Positions 51,590 to 60,108 of a stretch of 64,000 bases of DNA are shown in pieces (position 1 is the stretch's first letter; each line of letters opens with the position of its first letter). The stretch comes from DASSFZ01 sp035283185 (GTDB lineage: Bacteria > Chloroflexota > Anaerolineae > Fen-1058), in the NCBI GenBank assembly GCA_035283185.1, contig DATEUJ010000169.1, positions 1 to 64,000 on the forward strand, written 5' to 3'. The position numbers and the translations under genes were made by a program. Below the pieces are notes generated by a model. The model saw only the letters and a program-made list of their open reading frames with translations. It searched no databases and was not told the origin of the DNA.

Positions 51590-51632
51590 TTTGAAGTTTG
51601 GCTTTTGACTTTTGAAGTTTGGATTTTGAACA
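51590..51632. repeat. TTTTGAAGTTTGG repeat tract
   Basis: Three copies of CTTTTGAAGTTTGGATTTTGA-like words directly after the Crp-family gene stop. Another type of short-word tract. Confidence 0.6.
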
Positions 51633-51634
51633 TA

Positions 51635-52384
51635 TCAACGTCCCCGCTCCTGCACCATCTGCTGCAGGCCGGCCGGATCGACGACGATCAGGCGCGTGCC
51701 GTCCACCCGGATCAGGTTCTGCGCGCGCAGCGCGGTCATCGCCTTGTTGACGCTTTCGCGCGTGGCGCCCACCATGCTGGCCAGGTCCACCTGGGTCAAC
51801 GGGATGCCGATTTCGACCTCGCCCGCCCTGAGCGAAGCGGAAGGGTCGCCGCTCGGCTGGCCGTGCCGTACCGCCAGGCGCAGGATTTCGTGGGCCAGGC
51901 GGCCCTGCACGTCCTGGAAGATCATGCCCTCGGCGTGAGAGGTCATCAACCGCACGCGCGCCGCGAGCATCTGGATCATCGCCCGCATCACGGGGGGATG
52001 CCGCTCCAGAACTTCTTCCACGTCGGCGCGCGGCAGAATCCACACGACCGTCGGGAGCAGGGTGATGGCCGTGCCCGAGTGGTGCTTGTCGTCCAAGATC
52101 GACAGCTCGCCGAAAACCTCGCCTGGTCCGAAGATGTTCTGGGTGAATTCGTGGCCGGTGAGGCCGGCGCTGAACAGGCGCACCTTGCCGCTTTCGATCA
52201 TGTAGAGCATGATGCCCGGCATGCCCTGGTGATAGAGCGTGATGCCGGCCGCGAACCCGCGCCGCTGAACGTGCCGGGCGATCCCGGCCAGTTGCTCGTC
52301 GTCCAGCCCGGCGAAGAGCGAGAGGCTGCGCAGAAAAGCCTGTGCGCCGGGCGGCGGGTTATGGGGATCGGAATAGTAGCTCAT
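51635..52384 (-). CDS. Crp/Fnr-family transcriptional regulator
   Basis: 249 residues. The cNMP-binding barrel (about 20-135; ITLYHQGMPGIMLYMIESGK, FGPGEVFGELSILDD) and a winged helix (TQVDLASMVGATRESVNKAM, about 200-219) identify the family. The effector may be cAMP or another nucleotide; cysteines for an Fe-S cluster are absent, so it is not FNR. Residues about 176-186 (DPSASLRAGE) come from a CCTTCCGCTTCGCTCAGGGCGG word inserted in frame. The gene overlaps the lipoprotein peptidase upstream by 26 bases. Confidence 0.9.
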   Translation of the reverse strand: MSYYSDPHNPPPGAQAFLRSLSLFAGLDDEQLAGIARHVQRRGFAAGITLYHQGMPGIMLYMIESGKVRLFSAGLTGHEFTQNIFGPGEVFGELSILDDKHHSGTAITLLPTVVWILPRADVEEVLERHPPVMRAMIQMLAARVRLMTSHAEGMIFQDVQGRLAHEILRLAVRHGQPSGDPSASLRAGEVEIGIPLTQVDLASMVGATRESVNKAMTALRAQNLIRVDGTRLIVVDPAGLQQMVQERGR

Positions 52385-54422
52385 AGTCCAGGTCGAGCGT
52401 GCTGATCGGCGCGACGGGCGTAACGACCAGCGCCGCGAAGGGGAATCCTTCGCCTTCGCTCAGGACAGGCTCTTCGCCGAAGCCCTGGATGACGAATTCG
52501 GCGGTCCGGTCGGGCTGCACCTCGATCCACTCAATTCGAGTGGGCGTGCCCAGCTTGAGCAGCCAGATGATCCAGCGCGCCGGCACAAGATTGCTGCTGC
52601 GCACGAATCCCTGCGCGTCCCAGCCGCCGCCGTCGTCCTCCGCGCCGTCGAAATAACCCAGCTCCGGAATCTCGATGTCGTCCAGCAGCAGGCCGTCACG
52701 ATTGACCGTATAGTCGGTCAGCACTTCGAAGCGAAGCTGGATGACTTGCCCGGCATACTGGCTCAGATCGACCGACTCCGAAAGCCATTTGTTGCTGAAC
52801 CCGGTGTATCCCGGGCCGAACGCCTGGTCGTAGGGATCGTCCTCGCTGCCGTGCTCGGTCTTCAGGATCGTCCAATGCTCCGGCGCTTCGCGGCCATCGG
52901 TAGACACTTCGACGTAGCCGTAATCCCAGTATTGATCCAGCTCGTGCCACACTTTGTACCTGAGCGTGGCGGACCTCACCCCGGTCAGGTCGAAGGAGCG
53001 GGTCAGGCTGAACTGGCTTTCGTCGCCGCGATTCGAGTACCAGACGTACCGGCCGCCGGGCGGGTCGGTCGGCGCCAGGCGCGCCAGCGTCGAACCGGTG
53101 AAGGAGACCGTGACCGGCCGATCGGCGCGGATTTCGTAGTAGCGCGCGCCGTAGGGCGGCAACTGATCGGCGACCGGTTCCCCCCGAAAAGAGCTGATCA
53201 TTTCACGGCGTGGCAGAATCGGCCGAATCTCCTTATATCCGAACTGGCCCTGGTCAAGATCGGGCTGGTTCAGCAGGTTCGCCAGCAGCCACGTGGCGTA
53301 CACGTCGTCGAAGCGCGGCGCGCCGGGCGTCTTGTCCAGCTCCTGCTGGATGGCGACGACGCCGTCGGCCGGGTTCTCGACCAGATTCCTAATGAACTGT
53401 GGCCCAAACTGTTCGAGCAAATAGACGGTGAACAGCCGTCCGGCGGCGTAGTGAGCGAAAACGGACGGGTCGTCGCTCCCGTATGTCGTCTCCGGCCAAC
53501 TGGTCAATTGAATGTCCGGGTTCTCGGCGAACAGTTCGGCGTTCGTCGGCCCCATCGCGCTCGTCGGCTCGGGCGCGCCCGAGAGAAAGGTGGCCAGCTC
53601 GCCCAGGGCCTCGTTCAGCCAGAGGTCTTCGTTCGGATCCTGGCTCCAGTGAATCAGGTGCTGATACTCGTGCGCCAATTCGCCGCCAAAGGCCGCCGAG
53701 TCCAGCGCGGCGCCTCCCAGGTTGAGGACGAACATCTCGCGCTCGTTAGAGGCCGGATGCACGGCGGTCGGGTATTCGTTGAGAATGCTGAAATAGCCGA
53801 AGACGCCGCCCCACTTCGGCTCCTCGACGAGCAGGACGTGAATGCGAGGGTCGTCGTCGATGCCGGGCAGCCACTCCTTGCCGAAGATCAACCGGTTCGT
53901 CGGCAGGATCTCCTGTTCGAAGCGCTCGGCGGCGGCGGCGATCTCGTCGTCGTCGACCTGCGCCGAAACGGCGGCCCACCACGCCGCATGATCGCTCAGG
54001 TGACGCAGGCGCGCCGGCACGGGCGTGAAGTTGGCGATCAAGTCGGCGTTAATGGTGAACTCCGCGCGGTCGTTCACCTTGAGGTCCGGCGCGCGCGCTG
54101 CCGGGGTGAGCGCGTCGGGTGAGACGCCTTGAAGCTGCTGCGCCAGGCGGTAGTGATCGCGAACCGGATGATCGGCCACAAGCAGGGCGGCGGCCGTCTC
54201 TTCGGCGGAGGATGGAACAGGATTGCGAACGAGGCCCGCTGGAATAGGTTCGACGGTCGAAGATTGAGACAGGGCGACGGGCGAAGCTGCCGGTGGCAGC
54301 GTGGCCGTGACGGGGGTTGAAGCGGGCGTGGATGCAGGCGCACAAGCCGCGGCGAATACGATCAGAATGCCGGACAGGGCCATGTTGGCAAGCAGAACGA
54401 AACCGTCGTTCTCAAATTTCAT
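52359..54422 (-). CDS. Secreted lipoprotein metallopeptidase (M30/M6-like)
   Basis: 687 residues. The signal peptide ends in a lipobox (VFAAAC, Cys27), then a Ser/Thr/Pro-rich spacer. The zinc motif GGELAHEYQHLIHWSQDPNE (HExxH about 252) followed by DLWLNEALGELATFL fits the gluzincin-like hyicolysin/immune-inhibitor group. The C-terminal part is beta-rich with a jelly-roll-like domain (YWDYGYVEVSTDGREAPEHW; DGLLLDDIEIPELGYFD) typical of immune inhibitor A peptidases. An in-frame repeat word (LSEGEG) is present near the end. It is co-transcribed with the Crp-type regulator. Confidence 0.85.
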   Translation of the reverse strand: MKFENDGFVLLANMALSGILIVFAAACAPASTPASTPVTATLPPAASPVALSQSSTVEPIPAGLVRNPVPSSAEETAAALLVADHPVRDHYRLAQQLQGVSPDALTPAARAPDLKVNDRAEFTINADLIANFTPVPARLRHLSDHAAWWAAVSAQVDDDEIAAAAERFEQEILPTNRLIFGKEWLPGIDDDPRIHVLLVEEPKWGGVFGYFSILNEYPTAVHPASNEREMFVLNLGGAALDSAAFGGELAHEYQHLIHWSQDPNEDLWLNEALGELATFLSGAPEPTSAMGPTNAELFAENPDIQLTSWPETTYGSDDPSVFAHYAAGRLFTVYLLEQFGPQFIRNLVENPADGVVAIQQELDKTPGAPRFDDVYATWLLANLLNQPDLDQGQFGYKEIRPILPRREMISSFRGEPVADQLPPYGARYYEIRADRPVTVSFTGSTLARLAPTDPPGGRYVWYSNRGDESQFSLTRSFDLTGVRSATLRYKVWHELDQYWDYGYVEVSTDGREAPEHWTILKTEHGSEDDPYDQAFGPGYTGFSNKWLSESVDLSQYAGQVIQLRFEVLTDYTVNRDGLLLDDIEIPELGYFDGAEDDGGGWDAQGFVRSSNLVPARWIIWLLKLGTPTRIEWIEVQPDRTAEFVIQGFGEEPVLSEGEGFPFAALVVTPVAPISTLDLDYELLFRSP

Positions 54423-55072
54423 GCAGCGCCTTTCTGACCGGAGATACAGTGTCGCTGATCGTATTCCGCTGCGAAAACACTGCCACCGCGAAGATTATTC
54501 ACTACGGACGCTTCGCGCACGGATGTCACGGATGGTAGCCCCCCAATATATCTCCGTGTAATCCGTGTCATCCGTGGTTCGTCTGTTGATTATGGCTGGA
54601 AGTCATGCCACGGGATCGAAGGCGCAATCGGTGAAACGAGAGCCCTGGCTGATTTGGCGGGGATAATATACACTGGAAATCCTACGCGTGCAATAGTCGG
54701 AGCGCTTCTGGCTCAACCTTCAGGCACGGTATGACCTTTCGCCCCACGGCGCTGGGCGTCGCTTAATTTCCATGACCAGGCCATCAGCTGCTGTTCTGCC
54801 AGCAGTCTCCTACCAGCACGTGCGTCACTGGTGACGGTGAAGTGCGAAGCTGCTGGGACAATGTGGCCTCATCCGAGTGGATGGTCACTGAAGCGTGAGC
54901 GGATGCGACGACGGCCAGCTTCCAGGCCGTCGGGAGCCAGGAGGGCGTGGTATGGTCAACTCGGGTGAATCGCCGATAAACGTCGTGAGCTTGAGCAAGC
55001 GCAAGAGGCTGGATGCTTGAACCCAAAGGTACGGGGTCAGGAACAGGTGATGCACAGTCACAAGAGTGAGTT
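54423..55072. other. Intergenic region with CACGGAT repeats and no recognised gene
   Basis: CACGGATGTCACGGATGG (54517-54535) and its inverted form CCGTGTAATCCGTGTCATCC (within 54551-54577) make a long imperfect palindrome. The remaining sequence up to the YdeI gene has stops in all frames and no family was seen; a decayed gene cannot be excluded. Confidence 0.55.
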
Positions 55073-55342
55073 ATGAACGCACATCAGCCATCACGTCTCA
55101 AACGACCTCGTCACAAAATGCCTGTGTTTGTCCGGCAGGCGCTTCTTCAGCGGGGATTGATGGAAGCCTATCGCCGCCGCCCGCCCTATCAGCAAAACGA
55201 TTACATCGGTTGGATCATTCGCGCCAAGCAAAGAGAAACTCAAGAGAAACGACTGGCTCAAATGCTTGATGAGCTTGCGCGCGGCGATCGCTACATGAAT
55301 ATGGCTTATCGCCCAAGTGGTGGAGGGCCGTTTCGTGATTGA
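55073..55342 (+). CDS. YdeI/OmpD-associated family protein
   Basis: 89 residues. MPVFVRQALLQRGLMEAYRR, then PPYQQNDYIGWIIRAKQRET and RLAQMLDELARGDRYMNMAY is the conserved C-terminal core of the YdeI/OmpD-associated (bacteriocin-protection-like) family; short stand-alone versions like this are common. Function is not established. Its stop overlaps the cupin fragment. Confidence 0.8.
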   Translation: MNAHQPSRLKRPRHKMPVFVRQALLQRGLMEAYRRRPPYQQNDYIGWIIRAKQRETQEKRLAQMLDELARGDRYMNMAYRPSGGGPFRD

Positions 55343-55484
55343 CTTGGAAGGCCGGACGGTCGAGATCGCACCGCGACAGAGGTTTACCGTCCCAAGGGGT
55401 GTGATGCATCGGCCGCGGGCCCCAGAGAGAACCGTGATTCTCATGATCGAGGGGGCAGGAGTCGTGCCGACCGGCGACAAGTGA
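55335..55484 (+). pseudogene. C-terminal fragment of a small cupin
   Basis: From GTG 55335: VIDLEGRTVEIAPRQRFTVP then RGVMHRPRAPERTVILMIEG, AGVVPTGDK and TGA. This matches the second half of single-domain cupins (PRGVxHRP...LMIEPAGVVxTGD). The first half, with the metal-binding HxH, is missing; the upstream YdeI gene is fused against the break. Likely a deletion product. Confidence 0.7.
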
Positions 55485-55520
55485 GCGCTGACCGAATAGG
55501 CGCGATGAGGGGGGATTGCC

Positions 55521-55994
55521 ATGTCCGATCAGGTTGTCTACACGTCGAAAGTCAGAATCGAAAGAGTGAAAGGCCCGCTGCGCCGCGCGTATCTGCCTGT
55601 GGAGCCTGAGCCGATCCGCTTCGGCGTCCACTCCGAAATTGCCCAACACTACGGCGTCAGCCCCGACGTATCGGAGCCACATGCCGCAACGCTGGATTAC
55701 GTCGTAGCCGCCGCCGCCGGCTGACTGACGGGGACGTTCGGTGGCGCGCTGGAGGCGCGCGACATCCCCGCCGGTGAAGGCCGGCTGACGTCCGAGGCAA
55801 CGGGCGAAATCGAGCTGGATGGCAAAGTGCTGGTCATCCGGCGCATTCATGTGCGCTATCACCTCAAGATCGACCCGGCCAGGCGCGACACCGCCGAGCG
55901 GGTGCTCGGCTTTCACGCCGAGCGCTGCCCGGTGGCGCGCACCATCGGCGGCTGCGTGGCGATCACGACTTCGCTGGAGATGACGGATGCCTGA
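55521..55994 (+). CDS. OsmC-family protein with in-frame UGA at the catalytic cysteine (candidate selenoprotein)
   Basis: 157 codons if UGA 55722-55724 is read through. The first part reads MSDQVVYTSKVRIERVKGPL and ends ATLDYVVAAAAG; after the UGA the frame continues LTGTFGGALEARDIPAGEGR, and HAERCPVARTIGGCVAITTS. OsmC/Ohr proteins reduce organic peroxides with two cysteines: the first in AAxCLTGTFGG, precisely where the UGA is, and the second in ERCPV (Cys136, intact). OsmC-like selenoproteins are known. A GC-rich hairpin (GGCGCGC...GCGCGC) with a small G-containing loop lies about 20-45 bases downstream, where a bacterial SECIS should be. GAGGGGGG precedes the ATG. The alternative is a simple nonsense mutation (TGC to TGA). 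Confidence 0.6.
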
Positions 55995-56124
55995 GGTGGC
56001 AGGCTGATAAGAATCTTGAGTGGATGGACGTGTTGAGGTAGAATAGACAGGGTGGTCCACGGGCCTCGCGTGCGGCGAGGTATGATTCGCGTCTCATCGT
56101 CGCGCTCCACGGAGTATTTTCGAG

Positions 56125-58749
56125 ATGACGACGCCACTCCTGACGACCAAGCTCTACATTCCACCGCTGCTCCCAGACCGGGTGCCCCGTCTGCGGCTGA
56201 TCCATCGACTGGACGAGGGGCTGCGTTCAGGGAACAAGCTGACGCTCGTCTCAGCCCCGGCTGGCTATGGCAAGACGACCCTAGTCGCAGAGTGGCTGAG
56301 ACACCTGCAGGATGCAGACGACGCGGCGCTGGCCGTCGCCTGGCTCTCGCTTGACGAAGGGGACAGAGACCCGGCTCGCTTCTTGGCCTATCTTATTGCG
56401 GCATTGCAGATGGTCGATCCGGCCATAGGCAGGATTACTCAGGCGATGCTGCATAGTCCTCAGCCTCCTCCCGCCGAGACGCTTCTCACGGCCTTGATCA
56501 ACGAGATCGCGGCTATCCCCCGATCGTTCGCCCTCGTCCTTGATGACTACCACCTTGTCGAAGCATTGCCCATTCACCAGCAGTTGACCTTCCTCGTCGA
56601 GCACCAGCCTGTCCAGATGCACCTGGTCGTCGCGACCCGCGGGGACCCGCCGCTGCCCCTCTCGCGCCTGCGCGCGCGCGGGCAGACGGTGGAGATTCGG
56701 CAGGACGATTTGCGCTTTTCGCGCGAAGAGTGCGCTGATTTCCTCAAATCGGTGATGGCGCTCGACCTTTCTCAAGAGGACATCGCCGCCCTGGAGCGTC
56801 GCACGGAAGGATGGATCGCCGGCCTGCAGATGGCAGCCCTCTCCATGCATGGGCGTGACGACCTTCGGGATTTCGTCCTGGCCTTTTCCGGCAGTAGTCG
56901 CTACATTCTCGACTACCTGATCGAAGAAGTGCTGCGGAGACAGCCTGCCGAGACGCAGGAATTCCTGCTCAAGACCTCTATCCTCGACCGGTTTTCCGCG
57001 CCTTTGTGTGACGCGATCACCGGATGCACCAATAGCCGCGACGTGCTGCAGGCGCTCGAACGAGCTAACCTGTTCATCGTGCCGCTTGACGAATTGCGGG
57101 AATGGTACCGGTATCACCACCTCTTTCAGGATTTGCTGCGCCACCAGCTTCGCGCCCAGGGGACTCACGTCGAGGATCGGCTCCACGCGAGCGCCAGCCA
57201 CTGGTACGAGGAGCACGGCTTTCAAGCCGAAGCCGTGCGTCACGCGCTGGCCGGTACGGATTGGGAACGCGCGGCCGCGCTTATCGAGAATCTCGGCGGT
57301 GTTATGCTGTCACGCGGCGAGATCGCCACGCTGATGGGCTGGCTAAAGCAACTGCCCGACGGCGTCATCTGCGCTCACCCGCGCGTGTGTCACGCTTACG
57401 CCTGGGCGCTGCTACTGTCAGGCCATTTCGACGCTGTCGATCCGCTCTTAAGCTATGCGGAGCAAAACGCCCAGGATGATCCGCACTTTCTGGGCGAATT
57501 GGCTTCCGCCCAGGCGTTCCTGGCGCGAGCCAGAGGAGATGGCCCGCGCGTCATCGAAGCCTCGCGGCGGGCGCTGTCTTTGCTGCCGGAGAGCGACCTG
57601 GTGTCGCGCGGCAATGTGGCGCTCAACCTGGGATTGACCTACTGGCATGCCGGCCACCTGGCGGAAGCGGAGCCGGCGCTGATTGAGGCTCAACAAGCTG
57701 CCCGGAAATCCGGGAACGCCTACGCCGCGTTGACGGCACAGGTTTTTCTCAGCCGAAGCCAGGCCGTACGGGGCGCGCTGCGCCTGGCCGCGGAGCAGTG
57801 CCGAGAGGTGATCGAGGCAGGCGGGCAGATCCCCGCCGTCGCGCTGGCGCACCTCGACCTGTGCACGCTGCATTACGAGTGGAACGAACTGGAGTCCGCC
57901 GCGCAGCATCTGGCGCGCAGCGTGGAATTGAGCCAGCGCAGTGGGACGGCGGAGTTTCAAATCTCAGGGGAGATGATGCGCGCCCGCCTTCAGATGGCTC
58001 AGGGGAATCTCGCGGCTGCGCTCGAGACCGCTCGGCGCGCGAACGAAATGGCGCGAGACTTCCCCCCGTTCACGCGCGCGCGTAGCGCCGCCTGCCTGGT
58101 GCTGATCGCGCTGGCGTGCGGCGACCTGGAGGCAGCGCGGTATTGGGGCGAACAGGCGACCCCGGAAGCTGACGCCCACACCTTTCACATGTTCCTGGGT
58201 CTCAGCCGGGCGCGCCTGCTGATCACACAGAACCAGAAAGAGGCCGCCGTGGCCGAGCTGCAAGCCTGCGCCGAAAGGGCTTCACGCGCCGGCTGGGGGT
58301 ACGGCCTGATCGTCGTGCGCGTATTACAGTCCCTCGCCTCGCAAACGACAGAGGGGGCGCTCGAATTCTTGACGGATGCGCTGAAACGGGCGCAACCCGA
58401 AGGGTTCATCCGTGCCTTCGCCGACGCGGGCGCAGCCCTCGTGCCTTTGCTGCACGAGACGGCGCGGCGTGGAGTTGCGCCGGATTACGTGGGAGCGATC
58501 CTGGCGGCCATCTGGGACAAGCCCAGACCGAGAGCGCCGGATTCATCGCCGCTGGTTGAGCCGCTGAGCGAGCGCGAGATCGAAGTGCTACGGCTGGTGG
58601 CAGCCGGTCTGTCAAACTCGGAAATTGCCAGGAAACTGATCGTCAGCCCGGGCACGGTCAAGAGCCACGTGCACAACATCTACGGCAAGCTGGAAGCCCG
58701 CAACCGGGCACAGGCGGTCGCCCGCGCCAGAGAACTCCACCTCATCTGA
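56125..58749 (+). CDS. MalT-like LuxR-family transcriptional activator (LAL type)
   Basis: 874 residues. N-terminal STAND ATPase with Walker A SAPAGYGKTT (about 46) and ALVLDDYHLVEA; winged-helix and TPR-like middle (about 330-780; LAHLDLCTLHYEWNELESAA); C-terminal HTH_LuxR (LSEREIEVLRLVAAGLSNSE, then IVSPGTVKSHVHNIYGKLEA). These proteins respond to a small ligand by ATP-dependent oligomerisation. The next genes on the same strand form a membrane-protein/ABC-2 operon, the most likely target. Confidence 0.93.
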   Translation: MTTPLLTTKLYIPPLLPDRVPRLRLIHRLDEGLRSGNKLTLVSAPAGYGKTTLVAEWLRHLQDADDAALAVAWLSLDEGDRDPARFLAYLIAALQMVDPAIGRITQAMLHSPQPPPAETLLTALINEIAAIPRSFALVLDDYHLVEALPIHQQLTFLVEHQPVQMHLVVATRGDPPLPLSRLRARGQTVEIRQDDLRFSREECADFLKSVMALDLSQEDIAALERRTEGWIAGLQMAALSMHGRDDLRDFVLAFSGSSRYILDYLIEEVLRRQPAETQEFLLKTSILDRFSAPLCDAITGCTNSRDVLQALERANLFIVPLDELREWYRYHHLFQDLLRHQLRAQGTHVEDRLHASASHWYEEHGFQAEAVRHALAGTDWERAAALIENLGGVMLSRGEIATLMGWLKQLPDGVICAHPRVCHAYAWALLLSGHFDAVDPLLSYAEQNAQDDPHFLGELASAQAFLARARGDGPRVIEASRRALSLLPESDLVSRGNVALNLGLTYWHAGHLAEAEPALIEAQQAARKSGNAYAALTAQVFLSRSQAVRGALRLAAEQCREVIEAGGQIPAVALAHLDLCTLHYEWNELESAAQHLARSVELSQRSGTAEFQISGEMMRARLQMAQGNLAAALETARRANEMARDFPPFTRARSAACLVLIALACGDLEAARYWGEQATPEADAHTFHMFLGLSRARLLITQNQKEAAVAELQACAERASRAGWGYGLIVVRVLQSLASQTTEGALEFLTDALKRAQPEGFIRAFADAGAALVPLLHETARRGVAPDYVGAILAAIWDKPRPRAPDSSPLVEPLSEREIEVLRLVAAGLSNSEIARKLIVSPGTVKSHVHNIYGKLEARNRAQAVARARELHLI

Positions 58750-58947
58750 CGATCCACCTCCTTACGCTCTTCCACAGCCATCCGTCGTCATCCTTCATCA
58801 GCGACGGCGGATGGCTGTCTGCATTGTTGACCATAAACCCCCGAATCAACCCCCTCAATCCATCATTCGGTAGATGCCACGCCAGTCCCAAACTGGTAAA
58901 GTTGAGCAAGTGAGACTTCGCGACAAGCGCATAACAAGGAGGCAAAA

Positions 58948-59529
58948 ATGAACAGGACTCGATTGATCTGGGGCGTCATCTGCCTGGTGCTGGCGGGAAT
59001 GCTCGCGGTGCTGAACCTCACCCTGCCTCCCGAAAGCCTCATGTTCCAGGTCGGCGATCAAAATATGCCGTGGATTCCGGCGGTCGTTCTGGGCATCGTG
59101 GGCATCGTGCTGCTGGCCACCGCCGGAAGCGGCGGGCAGGCAACTGCGGAGGCGAAGCAGCCGGCGGCCGTTCAAAACCCCGAAAAGGTCGCCTTGAACA
59201 AACGCCTGGAGAACATCGGCTGGGGGCTGTTCCTGATCATGCTGGGCGGGTTCGCTCTCGTCCCCGACGAATCGGTTCCCAAAGGACTGTGGTCGATCGG
59301 CGTCGGCGTGATCATGCTCGGGCTGAACGTGACGCGCTACTTCTACAAGATCAAGATGAGCGGCTTCACCACCGTGGTGGGGATTCTTGCCCTGCTAGGC
59401 GGGATCGCCGAATTGATCGGAATGACTTCGCTGGAAGGAGGGCTCCTGCTCATCATCCTCGGCGCCTACCTGCTGCTCAAGCCGTGGTTCGAGAAACGGC
59501 AGCTCTTTGGCAAGGCTGAGGAAAGCTGA
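58948..59529 (+). CDS. Small multi-pass membrane protein
   Basis: 193 residues with about six short hydrophobic segments in a 2+4 arrangement (LIWGVICLVLAGMLAVLNL; VVLGIVGIVLLATAG; IGWGLFLIMLGGFALV; LWSIGVGVIMLGLNV; TTVVGILALLGGIAEL; GLLLIILGAYLLL). No family was recognised. AGGAGG precedes the ATG. It opens the operon that leads to the ABC-2 exporter. Confidence 0.75.
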   Translation: MNRTRLIWGVICLVLAGMLAVLNLTLPPESLMFQVGDQNMPWIPAVVLGIVGIVLLATAGSGGQATAEAKQPAAVQNPEKVALNKRLENIGWGLFLIMLGGFALVPDESVPKGLWSIGVGVIMLGLNVTRYFYKIKMSGFTTVVGILALLGGIAELIGMTSLEGGLLLIILGAYLLLKPWFEKRQLFGKAEES

Positions 59530-59624
59530 TGTGTGGCCGGTGGTTCAGGCGGGCTCGTTCAGGGGGCCTGCCTGAACAGCCACAACAATGCACGTGGGGA
59601 GAACCATTCTGAAGGAGGCCAAAA

Positions 59625-60074
59625 ATGAAAACCGCTTTGGGAAAGATTAGCATCGTAGCGCTGGCTATCGTTCTGGCCTGCGCCGCCTCGCCAGCCATAG
59701 CACAGCCTGTCGTCACCTTCAAGCTGCTCACCCGGCTGCCAACGCAACTGGCCGTGGGCGAATCCTACACGATTCAGGTCCGGGTCATCAGCGATGAGCC
59801 TTTCCTTATGGCCGTGGCCATGCCGGATGAGTACTACCCCGGACGGGGCATCTTCTTCGACGGCATCGACATGGCAACTCAAGCCACCGAAACCATTCTG
59901 AGCCTGGAGGTGACAGGCAAGAATTCCACCGCTGACCTGCCGGCAGTCCAGGACTGGCCCACAACCGAAGACTGGCCCGCTGGGGTGGCGCCAGCCTCTG
60001 TTGTGGTGGGCGTGCGCTACGAGGGCGGGCAGGTGGTCAGCCAGCGATTCAACTTCGCCGTGGAAGTGCCCTAG
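59625..60074 (+). CDS. Secreted beta-rich hypothetical protein
   Basis: 149 residues. Signal peptide (ISIVALAIVLACAASPAIAQ) followed by an immunoglobulin-like beta domain (LPTQLAVGESYTIQVRVISD; PASVVVGVRYEGGQVVSQRF). A cysteine in LACAAS could be a weak lipobox. GAAGGAGG precedes the ATG. It is in the operon before the ABC exporter; a periplasmic or surface partner is plausible. Confidence 0.7.
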   Translation: MKTALGKISIVALAIVLACAASPAIAQPVVTFKLLTRLPTQLAVGESYTIQVRVISDEPFLMAVAMPDEYYPGRGIFFDGIDMATQATETILSLEVTGKNSTADLPAVQDWPTTEDWPAGVAPASVVVGVRYEGGQVVSQRFNFAVEVP

Positions 60075-60108
60075 TGCATGCCGATCTATGAAGAAAGGAG
60101 TCGTTCCC

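Noticed and set aside
52746..54122. 458-codon plus-strand open frame
   Set aside because: Antisense shadow of the lipoprotein peptidase, explained by high-GC codon use.
54600..55060. Possible gene in the long gap before YdeI
   Set aside because: All frames lack coding character, ribosome sites and recognisable motifs.
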